A stretch of 53,882 bases of DNA from Anaerolineales bacterium (GCA_026928255.1 JAIXKJ010000008.1:39440-93321), one strand, 5' to 3'; numbered from the stretch's first letter, positions 18,633 through 28,002 are shown. Translations and numbers: made by a program. Notes: generated by a model from the letters alone, not told the origin.

Positions 18633-20216
18633 TCACTCCCGAAAAATCCGCACATGGCGGCGCGGTTCTTTGCCGTAAGAATGGCTGACCAATTCCGCGT
18701 CTCGCGCCATTTCGTGTTGCACGCGCCGCACCAACGACGAGCCGGGCGGCAAGTCAATAAAGCGCTCGCCGTTCAACACGGCGCGGATGGCTTGCTGCGT
18801 TTGGTCGCGGATGTCTTCCATATTATCGCGCGGCGCGTGTTCGGTCAGGTTAAATAAATCGCTGATAAACTGCTCCGCCTGCGAAACCGAATTGGCGCGC
18901 AAAACATAAATCGGCATGCCGCGCGCTTCCGCTTCCATGATGGTTTGCTCGCGGTTGCGGTAATACGTCCGCAACGTAACCAACACGTCCGCTTCGGCAA
19001 TGTCCGTAACGATAAAGGCTGGCGCGCCGAGTCGCTTCGCCGCTTGTTGAAGTCGGTTGCGCGCCACGCCGTAAGCGAACACGCGAACCGATTGCAATTT
19101 TGCGCCGACGTTCGGAATCGGATTCGGCGTTGAAGGAAGTTCGCCGGGCGACGGATTCAGCGTTCGACGAGTCCGCGCCGTTTTCGTCTGCGCCTCGTTT
19201 CTGGACTTTGGAGCGGGCGCGGCTTTCTCGATCTTGATCTCGCCCGATTCGTCGCGCATACGCACTTCGGGCAAAATGGGCGCTTCGCGCAACAGCGAAT
19301 CCACCGCCGACATAATATCTTGATGAACGGCGAAACGGTCGCGGGTTTGAATTTCAATCAGCACGTCGAAAGTCGGCGGAGCGCGGCGCTCTAAGACCGT
19401 CTTCTGCGTGCCGCGCCGCCGCGCTTCTTCGTCCGAAAGCGTAACCGCTTCGATGCCGCCGACGAGGTCGCTCAGCGTCGGGTTGAGCAGCAGATTTTCA
19501 AGCGTTTGCCCGTGCGCCGTGCCAATCAATTGCACGCCGCGCTCGGCGATGGTTCGCGCCGCCAGCGCTTCGAGTTCGCGCCCAATTTCGTCAATGACGA
19601 TCACTTCGGGGTTGTGATTTTCGACGGCTTCGATCATCACTTCGTGTTGCAGCATCGGCTCGCGGACTTGCATGCGCCGCGCTTTGCCGACGGCGGGGTG
19701 CGGCACGTCGCCGTCGCCGCCAATTTCGTTGGACGTGTCCACGATGACGACGCGCTTGTTTTCAGCGAGGATACGCGCCGCTTCGCGCAGCAGAGTCGTC
19801 TTGCCGACGCCCGGCCGCCCAAGAATCAAAACCGATTTGCCCGATTCAATTAAATCTTGGATGATGTCCACTGTGCCGTACACGGCGCGCCCAACGCGGC
19901 AGGTTAAGCCGACGATGACTCCGCGCCGATTGCGAATGGCGGAGATGCGGTGCAAGGTGCGCTCCATGCCTGCGCGGTTGTCCGCGTCAAAATCGCCGAT
20001 GCGCTCGACGATGTGGTCAATTTCGGCGCGGACGATTTCCTTGTCCAATAGAGGAATTTCTTCGTCCACAAAACGCGCCGTAGGAATGCGCCCTAAGTCA
20101 ATCACAATTTCCAGCAATTTCTCGCTGTTGTTCGCCTTTTCTACGGCGTGGCGGATATTGGAAGGAAGCACGTCTAACAGCGCTTCAAGGTCGTCTGTAA
20201 TTTTGTGTTGTGTCAT
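18633..20216 (-). CDS. AAA ATPase with R3H domain (SpoIIIAA/Ycf45-like)
   Basis: A 527-residue P-loop ATPase. Walker A is GRPGVGKTT (133-141), Walker B is VIVIDEIG, and the conserved [10 protein letters not shown] follows the first strand, as in SpoIIIAA/Ycf45 proteins. The region after about residue 320 is charged and proline-rich. The C-terminus (about 460-527) is an R3H domain with [10 protein letters not shown], predicted to bind single-stranded nucleic acid. The role of this group in non-sporulating bacteria is not settled; RNA or DNA handling is likely. It heads the order R3H ATPase, tmk, map. Its 5' leader, if transcribed from the -10 box at 20446-20454, is about 220 nt long and contains a foldable element. 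Confidence 0.87.
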   Translation of the reverse strand: MTQHKITDDLEALLDVLPSNIRHAVEKANNSEKLLEIVIDLGRIPTARFVDEEIPLLDKEIVRAEIDHIVERIGDFDADNRAGMERTLHRISAIRNRRGVIVGLTCRVGRAVYGTVDIIQDLIESGKSVLILGRPGVGKTTLLREAARILAENKRVVIVDTSNEIGGDGDVPHPAVGKARRMQVREPMLQHEVMIEAVENHNPEVIVIDEIGRELEALAARTIAERGVQLIGTAHGQTLENLLLNPTLSDLVGGIEAVTLSDEEARRRGTQKTVLERRAPPTFDVLIEIQTRDRFAVHQDIMSAVDSLLREAPILPEVRMRDESGEIKIEKAAPAPKSRNEAQTKTARTRRTLNPSPGELPSTPNPIPNVGAKLQSVRVFAYGVARNRLQQAAKRLGAPAFIVTDIAEADVLVTLRTYYRNREQTIMEAEARGMPIYVLRANSVSQAEQFISDLFNLTEHAPRDNMEDIRDQTQQAIRAVLNGERFIDLPPGSSLVRRVQHEMARDAELVSHSYGKEPRRHVRIFRE

Positions 20217-20276
20217 GGCAGGTTTAGGTTTAAGGTTGCAAGTTGCAGGTTTAAGGTTACAGGTTTAAGGTTGCGG
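20217..20276. repeat. Low-complexity tandem repeat
   Basis: Several imperfect copies of a unit like CAGGTTTAAGGTTG, 12-15 bp each, directly before the start codon of the R3H ATPase gene. The gap 20217-20529 otherwise holds the foldable element at 20380-20426, two -10 boxes and AT-rich sequence. Confidence 0.7.
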
Positions 20277-20379
20277 ATTAAACGCAAACAGAAACGGAAC
20301 GAAAGACGCGCGATAAAATGTCAAACGCGGTTTGAGTTTTAAGGGAGGGGAAAAGAGTTAAGAATGACCATCTGAAAAG

Positions 20380-20426
20380 TACCTGCCTTTCAAGGGTATC
20401 ACATGCGAAGTTTCATGTGTCAGGTA
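20380..20426. other. Nested inverted-repeat element, possible structured RNA
   Basis: Outer arms 20380-20385 and 20421-20426 (TACCTG/CAGGTA) enclose an inner 6-bp hairpin with arms 20400-20405 and 20414-20419 (CACATG/CATGTG) and a small CCT/AGG pairing near 20386-20394. This gives a three-way-junction-like fold. A minus-strand extended -10 box at 20446-20454 would place it at the start of the leader of the R3H ATPase operon. It may be a structured leader, a protein-binding site or a dispersed repeat. Part of it resembles the ACCTGACACCTGAAACC phrase at about 52895-52917. Confidence 0.4.
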
Positions 20427-20445
20427 AGAGCCGTCACGCGCGGAT

Positions 20446-20454
20446 ATTATAACA
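20446..20454 (-). promoter_or_regulatory. Extended -10 promoter for the R3H ATPase operon
   Basis: The minus strand reads TGTTATAAT, an extended -10 box. There is no clear -35 at the right distance. It would give a leader of about 220 nt that includes the element at 20380-20426. Confidence 0.35.
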
Positions 20455-20517
20455 GGCGACGGCGAAATCTCTGTTGGCGATTCGTATTAATTTGATTCCC
20501 CTCTCCATTGAATGCCG

Positions 20518-20523
20518 TATAAT
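20518..20523 (+). promoter_or_regulatory. -10 box for leaderless gene at 20530
   Basis: A perfect TATAAT ends 6 nt before the ATG at 20530, and no ribosome site is present. A TTGATT at 20492-20497 is 20 bp upstream, which is too far for a standard -35. Confidence 0.5.
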
Positions 20524-20529
20524 TGCGCC

Positions 20530-21783
20530 ATGTCGGACGAACCTGCCTTTCCTATCGAGCCTCCTCCTCCGCGCCGCCGCCGCGCCACGCGCCGTTCCTA
20601 CATACCGACCGACGCAGAAGGACAAGCCGCATTAATCGCAACCTTAGCGCGACGCGCTTACCCTTCATGGGAATTGTTCGTCTTTTCCTTGCTTAGCGGC
20701 GCAATTCTCGGACTCGGATACCTGCTCAACTCGCAAGCCTTAATTTTCCTCGCCGTCCTCATCGCCCCGTTGATGACGGCTTGGTTCGGTTTTTTGCTCG
20801 CCGTCCTCAGCGGCTCGTTGCGCTTTTTATTTGAAACAAAAATGGCGCTGCTCATCAGCCTCATTTTCGTCTTTCTCGGCGGACTGTTGGCGGGCTTCGC
20901 TTCGTTGCTTTTTCCGTTGCGCGCGCTCGACAACGTCTATCTCCACACGCGGCTTTGGATTCCAGAAATGATCGTCCTCGCCTTAGGCGCGCTCATCCTC
21001 GTCGCCTCGTTTGTGCGTTCCGAAAATAAGCCATACCTGCCGAGCGTCGTCGTCGCCTACGCGCTTTTTCCGCCGGCCGGCGCGGCGGGGTTCAGCGTCA
21101 GCGCGGGGTTGTCCGGCGTTTGGCTTAACGGCTTGCTCGTCCTGCTCGTCCACTTCGCGTGGATTAGCGCCGTCGGGTTGATTACGCTCTTCGTCTTAAA
21201 ATTGCGCCCCCTGCGCGGCGGATACTTTTGGAGCGCGCTTTCGCTGATCGCTTTCGCCGTACTCCTCTTTATCTTCGCTCGCCCCGCCCCCTCGTCAAAG
21301 AATGAGGCGACGACGATTCCGCAAACGACGCCGACGAACGCCGTCGTCGCCGCGCCGCCTTCCCAAACGCCCATTCTGATTCCTTCCCTTGAAGCGACTT
21401 TCACGCCGAAAGTTTTATCCGCCACGCCCAGCCCGACGACGCAAGCGACGCTTGAAATCACCTTGCCCCCCGCCCACACGCCGACGGTTACGATGACCGT
21501 TCCGCCCACGCCGACCTACGCAAAGATTAGCGCTAATCAAGGCGGCGGCGCAAACCTGCGCGAAGCGCCAGACGGAAAATACGTGATGACGCTGCTCAAC
21601 GGGACGATTGTAGAAACCTTTTCGGAATTTCAAGTGGTCAACGGACGCGCATGGGTGAAAGTGTACGTTGCGGTGAACGGACAGCGCGTCGAAGGCTGGC
21701 TGTTGGAGACGGTTATCGCTTACGCCACGCCCGCGCCAAACTTTGAAGCCTCGCCCGCGCCAAAAAGTTCGGCGACCCCGTAA
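20530..21783 (+). CDS. DUF389-like membrane protein with C-terminal SH3 domain
   Basis: A 417-residue membrane protein of unknown function. A Pro/Arg-rich cytosolic start (1-35) leads to about seven membrane segments (55-260). The first two, with SGAILGLGYLL and AVLIAPLMTAWFG, resemble DUF389 proteins. A Pro/Thr/Ala-rich stalk (about 265-325) follows. The last domain (about 335-402) is SH3b-like, with ANLREAPDGKY and GWLLETVI, a fold that often binds cell-wall peptides. The layout suggests a membrane anchor with an external wall- or protein-binding domain. I chose the ATG at 20530 over one at 20512 because the TATAAT box at 20518 lies between them. Confidence 0.75.
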   Translation: MSDEPAFPIEPPPPRRRRATRRSYIPTDAEGQAALIATLARRAYPSWELFVFSLLSGAILGLGYLLNSQALIFLAVLIAPLMTAWFGFLLAVLSGSLRFLFETKMALLISLIFVFLGGLLAGFASLLFPLRALDNVYLHTRLWIPEMIVLALGALILVASFVRSENKPYLPSVVVAYALFPPAGAAGFSVSAGLSGVWLNGLLVLLVHFAWISAVGLITLFVLKLRPLRGGYFWSALSLIAFAVLLFIFARPAPSSKNEATTIPQTTPTNAVVAAPPSQTPILIPSLEATFTPKVLSATPSPTTQATLEITLPPAHTPTVTMTVPPTPTYAKISANQGGGANLREAPDGKYVMTLLNGTIVETFSEFQVVNGRAWVKVYVAVNGQRVEGWLLETVIAYATPAPNFEASPAPKSSATP

Positions 21784-21820
21784 CTTTAATTCAAACTGCA
21801 ATTTATTTTTAGGAGACTCT

Positions 21821-23269
21821 ATGCCCATTCACTTCGGCACGGACGGCTGGCGCGCCGTCATTTCAGACACTTTCACTTACGGAAATTTACGCATGGTTTC
21901 GCAAGCCATCGCGGACGCGGTCGCTTCGGAGCATTGGAATAAATCCGCCGCAGTGGATGCGAGCAAAATTATCGTCGGTTACGACACGCGCTTCCTTTCG
22001 GATCGCTACGCGGGCGAAGTGGCGCGAGTCCTCGCCGCCAACGGATTCAACGTGCTGTTGGCGCAATCCGATTCGCCGACTCCGTCCATCTCTTACGCCG
22101 TAAAACATCGCAACGCCATCGCGGGCGTGATGATTACCGCTTCGCATAACGCGCCGCGCTATAACGGCGTAAAGTTGAAAGGTGCGTTTGGCGGGTCGGC
22201 GCTGCCCGAACAATGCCGCCGCGTGGAAGTGTACATCAACGACAACGAGCAACAAGCGCGCGGACCCAATTTGATGGATTTCAAAAAAGCGCGAGAAGCG
22301 GGTTTGATTCAAAAGTTTAACCCGCTGCCCGATTATTTTGACCATCTGCGGACGCTCATCCGCGCCGACGCCATCGCCGAAAACCCGCAGCGCTTCGTCG
22401 TAGATTCGATGTACGGGTCGGGGCGCGGCGTCATCAAAGCCTTTTTGCAAGGCACAGGTTGCGAAATCCACGAGATTCGCGGCGAGATGAATCCCGGCTT
22501 CGGCGGAGTCCACCCTGAGCCGATAGCCAAATATCTCGGCGCGTTGTCGAGCGCCGTCAGTTCGGGGCTGGGCGATTTCGGCGTAGTAACCGACGGCGAC
22601 GCCGACCGCATCGGCGCGATGGACGAGCGCGGCAATTTCGTTGATCCGCATAAAATTATGGCGTTGGCGCTGAAATATCTAGTCGAGAAGCGCGGCATGA
22701 GCGGCGCGGTCGTCCGCACGGTTTCAACGACGCGCATGTTGGATCGTCTCGCGCAGCGCTATGGAATTAAAATTTACGAAACGCCGGTCGGGTTCAATCA
22801 CATTGCCGACATTATGTTAAGCGAAGACGTGTTAATTGGCGGCGAAGAATCGGGCGGCATTTCGTTCAAGGGACATATTCCCGAAGGCGACGGTCCCGTT
22901 ATGGGGCTGCTCGTCGTCGAAATGCTGGCGGCGTATGGCAAGTCGCTCGGCGAATTGGTCAACGATTTATTGGCGGACGTCGGTCCCGCGTTTTACGAAC
23001 GCGCCGACTTGCGCTTGAACCGTCCCGTCGCCAAAGCGGAGATGACCGAACACCTGACGAAGAACGCGCCCGCCGAAATTGGCGGATTCAAAGTTGCGGA
23101 AATTAGCCAACGCGACGGCGTGAAATACATCCTCGCCGACGACTCTTGGCTGTTGATTCGTCCGTCGGGGACGGAGCCCGTCTTGCGCGTTTACGCCGAA
23201 GGGCGGACGCAAGAGATGGTCGTCGCTTTGCTCGGCTACGGAAAAAGCGTCGCCGAAAACGTAACCTAA
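21821..23269 (+). CDS. Phosphoglucomutase/phosphomannomutase family protein
   Basis: A 482-residue alpha-D-phosphohexomutase. The phosphoserine loop is TASHN with Ser108, the metal loop is DGDADR (near residue 259), the sugar-recognition loop is GEESGG and the phosphate-binding loop is RPSGTEP near the end. It interconverts hexose 1- and 6-phosphates; glucose, mannose or glucosamine specificity cannot be fixed from sequence. The ATG at 21821 has an AGGAG site 6 nt upstream; an in-frame upstream start at 21743 would overlap the preceding gene and has no support. A strong terminator follows. Confidence 0.92.
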   Translation: MPIHFGTDGWRAVISDTFTYGNLRMVSQAIADAVASEHWNKSAAVDASKIIVGYDTRFLSDRYAGEVARVLAANGFNVLLAQSDSPTPSISYAVKHRNAIAGVMITASHNAPRYNGVKLKGAFGGSALPEQCRRVEVYINDNEQQARGPNLMDFKKAREAGLIQKFNPLPDYFDHLRTLIRADAIAENPQRFVVDSMYGSGRGVIKAFLQGTGCEIHEIRGEMNPGFGGVHPEPIAKYLGALSSAVSSGLGDFGVVTDGDADRIGAMDERGNFVDPHKIMALALKYLVEKRGMSGAVVRTVSTTRMLDRLAQRYGIKIYETPVGFNHIADIMLSEDVLIGGEESGGISFKGHIPEGDGPVMGLLVVEMLAAYGKSLGELVNDLLADVGPAFYERADLRLNRPVAKAEMTEHLTKNAPAEIGGFKVAEISQRDGVKYILADDSWLLIRPSGTEPVLRVYAEGRTQEMVVALLGYGKSVAENVT

Positions 23270-23270
23270 A

Positions 23271-23303
23271 AAAGAGAGACGCCGCGCGGCGTCTCTCTTT
23301 TTT
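23271..23303. terminator. Bidirectional intrinsic terminator
   Basis: A perfect palindrome with 15-bp arms at 23271-23285 and 23286-23300, followed by a T run. It lies between the convergent mutase gene and the membrane protein gene. Confidence 0.85.
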
Positions 23304-24193
23304 TATCCTTTCTCTCCGCCCCCGCCCTTGCCGATAGAAACCAACTTCTTCAAAAAGTCATACCAGAACGACGAGCCTTGCGAAACGGCGGCGGCGGTCA
23401 AACTTAAGCCGAGCGCTTTCAACGCCCAATCTTTCGCGTTGGACGGAAGGTCGGTTTGCCACCAACCTAATTTAACAATTTGCAGGCTGGTTAATTCTTT
23501 AAGAATTTCGTCCGCATTAACGCCGCTGTCGCCGCTAAAATTTTCCTGTCGGTTGACGGCGTTTTCCGCCTGCGCGACGATCACCGCGCGCGCGTCGGCG
23601 TTCACCCAAAGCGTCCGCGCCAGTTGAATGCTGTCTGTGCCGAGAATTCCCGTCAAGGCAATGGACAAAATAATGACAATGCTGCGCGCGTTCGAGCGGA
23701 ACGTCGCCGCCGCTTGTTCGGTCATCCCGTTGAAATAATCCGTCGCTCGCTTTCGCAAATCTTCCACTTTGGTCACGCCGTGTTCCACCCACGTTAGCAA
23801 AGCGCGCTTGCCTTCCGAATTGGGAAACCCGTTAATAAAATTTTTGATTTCGTCCCCGTCAAATTCCTTCGAGGTCAACTGCATAAAATCAAAATAGGAA
23901 TCAACCAACACCGCCGCTGGAACTTTTTCCAATTTTTTCGGCTCGGTCGCGGACGTAATAAAACTAAGCAAATTTTTATAACGGATTGGGCGCAGCGCTT
24001 TTAATTGAGGCAGTTCCACAAAATCCCCAACCTTTTTCTCCCCGACAATTTTGACGAGGTAGCGCTCCAACGCTTTGCCGCGCGTTTCAAGCGTTTCGTT
24101 CGCCAATTGCGTAATCAGCGAAACAATCGAGCCTAACGCATAATAGACAAAAATCAAACCGATTGCCACTTCAAGACCTTGCGAGATTGACAT
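23303..24193 (-). CDS. Membrane protein of unknown function
   Basis: A 296-residue protein I do not recognise as a named family. It has an N-terminal hydrophobic helix (about 8-28), a soluble middle (30-165), a hydrophobic segment near 170-190 (IVIILSIALTGILG) and another near 255-275, ending in GSSFWYDFLKKL and a Gly/Lys tail. Similar short GSSFWYD endings occur in membrane proteins of unknown role. An AAAGGAG site precedes the ATG. It lies 12 bp downstream of the Vps62-like gene, so the two probably form an operon and a membrane complex. Confidence 0.65.
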   Translation of the reverse strand: MSISQGLEVAIGLIFVYYALGSIVSLITQLANETLETRGKALERYLVKIVGEKKVGDFVELPQLKALRPIRYKNLLSFITSATEPKKLEKVPAAVLVDSYFDFMQLTSKEFDGDEIKNFINGFPNSEGKRALLTWVEHGVTKVEDLRKRATDYFNGMTEQAAATFRSNARSIVIILSIALTGILGTDSIQLARTLWVNADARAVIVAQAENAVNRQENFSGDSGVNADEILKELTSLQIVKLGWWQTDLPSNAKDWALKALGLSLTAAAVSQGSSFWYDFLKKLVSIGKGGGGEKG

Positions 24194-24205
24194 ATCCTTC
24201 TCCTT

Positions 24206-25768
24206 TTATTGCGCGTTGTTGTTTGTTTTTTGCAGCGAAGTCATCCACGCCAACGGGTCGCTCCACCGCAGACGTTCTTCCGCGTCGCCGTTATCTTTCG
24301 GTCTTTCCCATTTCGGACCGGGCGGGCCCGATTCATCGCCCAAGAAATTCTTTACGCCCCACAACCCCTTATATTGTACCCATCCCGTTTCAGAATTCAA
24401 GAGGACGCATTTCCATAGTTGAATCGGCGGGCGCGACGTTCTTCGGTCTGCAAGCGATTGCTTCAAATAATTGTCCGACGGAAGCGCAGGCTCCGCCGAA
24501 TTTCGTCCCTGAAAGCCTGCGCGAAAACCGTCGCCTGTCGCAATCTCCATCGGCAAGCGGACGTCGTATTGATCGTCTTCGTCTTCTAAATCGCTAATTT
24601 CATATTTATCAAAAAGATTTTGCGCGTTAACGCGAATGCCTTTCATCGCGCTTTGACGTTTCTTCTGACTGGGATTAAACAGCAGAAAAAAATAATAAAT
24701 CAAGTTGTCCAACGCGAAAAGGAAGCGCTGCACGCTCCCAGGCTGATAAAGTTCGGGGAGCAGAATCGCTTTCGGCTTTCCATAGTGGGCGTGCGACCCC
24801 AACGAAACGTAAACGACGGGATGATCGCTCCGCTCGCCGTTTTCGTCCAACGCGCGAACCGCATCCTCCCACGCCGTCAAACTTCCCGTTCGGTGCTGCG
24901 ACAAAATCAACGAATGAGGCGCGTCGTTTTTCAAGCAAACTGTAACCAGTTCCCAATCGCCTTCGTGATGATTGAACCCGTTGGCGGCGAGCCGCCAATC
25001 GTTGAAAGCGTAAAAATAATGATATTGCAAAAAAACATAACGATCCTCCCCCGCCGTTTGCCGAACGACGCGCCCGTAATACGTCGGCTGTTTGTGCTTT
25101 CGCAAAATTTTCGCGTACAACTCCGCCGCTTCTTCCGCGACTTTTTCCGTCGCTTGTGAAAAGACGTCTAAAAGAAAACCCGGACCTTCGGGCAAAATGC
25201 GATTAATCATAAACCTTAATAAATAGGTTAAGACATAAAACAAAAGCGCGCAATATAGCGGAAAGAAAATAAAATATTTAACCGCGAGATGAATCTTCGG
25301 CGTTTCTCGCAAGAACACATAATAAGTCGGCGCGAGGCTTAACGTCAACGCCGACAGAAAAAACGCCGTCGCCGGAATGACGCGCAAACGAATCGGTGAC
25401 GCCAGCATGAAGACAATCAGCCAGACCCACAGCGAAGCGCCGACGGCAATTTCCGCGCCGAGCGCGCCGAATAAAAGCCACGCCGCGAAAGTCGCAATCG
25501 CTGCGCCGACTCCGCCATAAACCCAAACGTCGGCGCTGTGCAAGAAGCGGTTGACAAAACGCAAATAAAATTGCGGGCTTTCTAATTCGCCGATTTTTTC
25601 CAGCAGCGGTTCGTTGGCGCGTTCAAACGATTCTTCCATGCCTTCCGCGCCGCTGAAAAACAATTGACATTCTTCCAAATACGGTTCGACGGCAATCGGA
25701 AAGAAACGCTCGCTTTTCGCAAAGCGCAAAACTGGCTCGTACTTTTTCAACAATTGAAAATCGTCCAT
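24206..25768 (-). CDS. Membrane protein with Vps62/DUF946-like domain
   Basis: A 520-residue protein. The N-terminal EPVLRFAKSERFFP line is followed by about four membrane segments (115-135, 140-160, 175-195 and 200-215). The C-terminal domain (about 225-450) has features of the Vps62/DUF946 family: LQYHYFYAFN, HHEGDWELV, VVYVSLGSHAHYG and a KKFL-type end. That family is found in fungi, plants and some bacteria with no agreed enzymatic role. The membrane part ahead of the domain suggests a membrane-tethered form. A GAGG site precedes the ATG. It is divergent from galK, with only 29 bp between starts. Confidence 0.65.
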   Translation of the reverse strand: MDDFQLLKKYEPVLRFAKSERFFPIAVEPYLEECQLFFSGAEGMEESFERANEPLLEKIGELESPQFYLRFVNRFLHSADVWVYGGVGAAIATFAAWLLFGALGAEIAVGASLWVWLIVFMLASPIRLRVIPATAFFLSALTLSLAPTYYVFLRETPKIHLAVKYFIFFPLYCALLFYVLTYLLRFMINRILPEGPGFLLDVFSQATEKVAEEAAELYAKILRKHKQPTYYGRVVRQTAGEDRYVFLQYHYFYAFNDWRLAANGFNHHEGDWELVTVCLKNDAPHSLILSQHRTGSLTAWEDAVRALDENGERSDHPVVYVSLGSHAHYGKPKAILLPELYQPGSVQRFLFALDNLIYYFFLLFNPSQKKRQSAMKGIRVNAQNLFDKYEISDLEDEDDQYDVRLPMEIATGDGFRAGFQGRNSAEPALPSDNYLKQSLADRRTSRPPIQLWKCVLLNSETGWVQYKGLWGVKNFLGDESGPPGPKWERPKDNGDAEERLRWSDPLAWMTSLQKTNNNAQ

Positions 25769-25784
25769 AAAGCCTCGATGATGG

Positions 25785-25790
25785 TATAAA
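25785..25790 (+). promoter_or_regulatory. -10 box for leaderless galK
   Basis: TATAAA ends 7 nt before the galK ATG, with no ribosome site between. No convincing -35 was found. Confidence 0.5.
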
Positions 25791-25797
25791 GAAAACT

Positions 25798-26943
25798 ATG
25801 GATTTGAAAAATCTTTCCCTGTCTTTTGAGTCCCATTTTAACGCCGAAGCGCAGGCGTTTGTCCGCGCGCCGGGTCGCGTGAATTTAATCGGCGAGCATA
25901 CTGATTATAACGGCGGATTCGTTTTGCCAATGGCGATTGACCGCGAAATTAGAATCGCGCTTCGTCCGCGCGACGACGGAATCGTCCGCCTCTTTTCTCT
26001 GGACTTTGAAGCGGAATCAGCCTTCGAGATAGCGTCTCTCACACGGACGGGCGGCTGGGCCGAGTACGCAAAAGGAATCACCGCGCAATTGCTTCAAGCG
26101 GGAGTTGCGCTCAAAGGTTTTGACGCAACCCTCAGCGGAGATATTCCCGTCGGCGCGGGGCTGTCCTCTTCCGCCGCGTTGGAGTTGGCGCTGGCTCGCG
26201 CTTTTTGCGTCGCAAGTTCTTTCAACTGGGACGCGCTTCAAATGGCGAAACTCGCTCAACAAGCGGAGAACGAATGGGTCGGCGTGCAATGCGGAATTAT
26301 GGATCAAATGGCGAGCGCCGTATGTCAAGCAAACCGCGCCCTTTTTTTGGATTGTCGTTCGCTAGAATTTCAACATATTCTTCTGCCGAAAGGGATTTCC
26401 GTCGTGGTGATGGACACAACCACGCGGCGCGGGTTGGCGGATTCGGCGTATAACGAGCGGCGAAGCGAATGCGAGGAAGCGGCGCGTTGGCTCGGCGTCT
26501 CGTCCTTGCGCGACACGAATGTTAAAAACCTTAACAAATGGAAAGCGGGTTGCGGGTTAAGCGAATCCGCTTTTAAGCGCGCGCGGCATGTGATTACGGA
26601 AAATCAACGCGCGTTAAGCGCGGTCAAAGCGTTGAAAACGGAAAACGTCAACTATTTGGGGGAATTATTCAACGCGAGTCACGCGAGTCTGCGCGATGAT
26701 TTTGAGGTTTCTAACGACGCGCTGAATCACATCGTCGAATGCGCTCAGGCGCATTCCGCTTGCTACGGGGCGCGGATGACTGGCGCAGGCTTCGGCGGTT
26801 GCGCGGTTGCGTTGGTTGAGGAGGAAAAGGTCGAGGCGTTCGCTCAAAGCGTCTCGGAGGCGTATTGCCAAAAGTCTGGGTTGGCGGCAGCGCTTTATGT
26901 TTGTCGCGCCAGCGCGGGCGCGAGTCTGCTTCATCAAGAATAA
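25798..26943 (+). CDS. galK: Galactokinase
   Basis: A 381-residue GHMP-family kinase that phosphorylates galactose at C1 in the Leloir pathway. The galactokinase signature APGRVNLIGEHTDYNGG lies near residues 23-39, the ATP-binding motif PVGAGLSSSAALE near 118-130, and the third GHMP motif GARMTGAGFGGCA near 320-332. The length is normal. No other Leloir gene (galT, galE) lies in the window, so it stands alone. A bidirectional terminator follows directly. Confidence 0.95.
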   Translation: MDLKNLSLSFESHFNAEAQAFVRAPGRVNLIGEHTDYNGGFVLPMAIDREIRIALRPRDDGIVRLFSLDFEAESAFEIASLTRTGGWAEYAKGITAQLLQAGVALKGFDATLSGDIPVGAGLSSSAALELALARAFCVASSFNWDALQMAKLAQQAENEWVGVQCGIMDQMASAVCQANRALFLDCRSLEFQHILLPKGISVVVMDTTTRRGLADSAYNERRSECEEAARWLGVSSLRDTNVKNLNKWKAGCGLSESAFKRARHVITENQRALSAVKALKTENVNYLGELFNASHASLRDDFEVSNDALNHIVECAQAHSACYGARMTGAGFGGCAVALVEEEKVEAFAQSVSEAYCQKSGLAAALYVCRASAGASLLHQE

Positions 26944-26945
26944 AA

Positions 26946-26973
26946 AAAGCGGACGCTTTTCAGCGTCCGCTTT
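26946..26973. terminator. Bidirectional intrinsic terminator
   Basis: Arms 26946-26956 and 26963-26973 pair perfectly over 11 bp with a 6-nt loop and A/T flanks. It separates galK from the convergent ATP-grasp gene. Confidence 0.85.
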
Positions 26974-26976
26974 GAA

Positions 26977-28002
26977 TTAGGAGTAAGCCATTTGTTCGAC
27001 GGGGACGCGCTCGCGTTTGCGTTGTTGGCGTTTGATGATGCGTTCGGCGGCGACGCGCGTTTGACGGGATTGCGCGTTGTCTATAATTAGTTTCATAAAT
27101 TTGACGTGGTCGGAAACGGGGTCGTTGATTAACGAAAAATCGGCGGAGCCCGGTTCGTGCGGCGGATAGAAGATGCCGCAGTTAGGGTTGATTTCCAGCA
27201 TGTAGACGACGCCGTCGGCGTTCATGCGGTAATCGCAGCGGGCGTAGCCGTTGCCGCCCAATTCTTTGAAGACGCGCTTGGTTTGTTCGCGCAGCGTTTT
27301 TTCAATGAGGGGGTCGCTTACCACCGCAACGGACATTTGTTCGTAATCCACCCATTTCATGTTGTAGTGTTTGAAGGTTTCGCCTTCGGGAAAAATAAAT
27401 TCGACCGGCGTATAAGTAAAAGGTTGATTCGGATTTTTTATGTTCTCGGCGATGAGGCAGGTGAACTCGCGCCCTTCAATAAATTCTTCAATTAAGGCGC
27501 GTCCAAATTCGGCGATGGAGATTTGCAGTTGTTCGCGCAATTCTTCGATGGTTGTTACGCGAGAGTTGCGGCGAATGCCGACGCTGGCGTAGCCGTGCGG
27601 CGGTTTAACTAATATTGGAAATTTAAGGCGTTTGACAATTTTTTCCGCGTCTTCAATTTTATTGGCGAACATCCAATCGGGCGTGGGGACGGAGACGCGC
27701 TTGGCGGCGTTCTTCATTTCGTCGCGGGTCGGGTCGAAGAATTTCGAGTCTGCGCCGGTGAAGGCGGCGTTGTATTTTTCCAACGCTTTAACCAAGCCGA
27801 TTCCGGAAAGCGGATCGTCGGCGGTGCCGTCGCACAGGTTGACGAAAACGTCCACGCCTTCGTTCATCAATTGTTTAATTTGTTTGGGGACGTCCGTCGG
27901 CGCGACAAGATGTTGTTTCCAACGATAGCCGTTCATATACGGCGACGGGTCGTATGGGATGTCGTTATCGTCCGGCTCGCTGGTTAATACGCAGATATAC
28001 AT
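26977..28002 (-). CDS. ATP-grasp ligase, D-Ala-D-Ala ligase-like
   Basis: A 341-residue ATP-grasp protein. The central part has FPILVKPPHGYASVGI (ATP-binding lysine and glycine loop), a LIEEFIEGREFT lid segment and the metal-binding end YARCDYRM...MLEINPNCG. This is the D-alanine-D-alanine ligase-like layout, but the N-terminal lobe is unlike true Ddl and the C-terminal tail is Arg/Lys-rich. The substrate, an acid plus an amine or amino acid, is unknown. I chose the ATG at 28002 because AAAGGA lies 7 nt before it; an in-frame ATG at 28023 has no such site. The upstream region holds a promoter overlapping a strong palindrome, so the gene is probably regulated. Confidence 0.8.
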   Translation of the reverse strand: MYICVLTSEPDDNDIPYDPSPYMNGYRWKQHLVAPTDVPKQIKQLMNEGVDVFVNLCDGTADDPLSGIGLVKALEKYNAAFTGADSKFFDPTRDEMKNAAKRVSVPTPDWMFANKIEDAEKIVKRLKFPILVKPPHGYASVGIRRNSRVTTIEELREQLQISIAEFGRALIEEFIEGREFTCLIAENIKNPNQPFTYTPVEFIFPEGETFKHYNMKWVDYEQMSVAVVSDPLIEKTLREQTKRVFKELGGNGYARCDYRMNADGVVYMLEINPNCGIFYPPHEPGSADFSLINDPVSDHVKFMKLIIDNAQSRQTRVAAERIIKRQQRKRERVPVEQMAYS

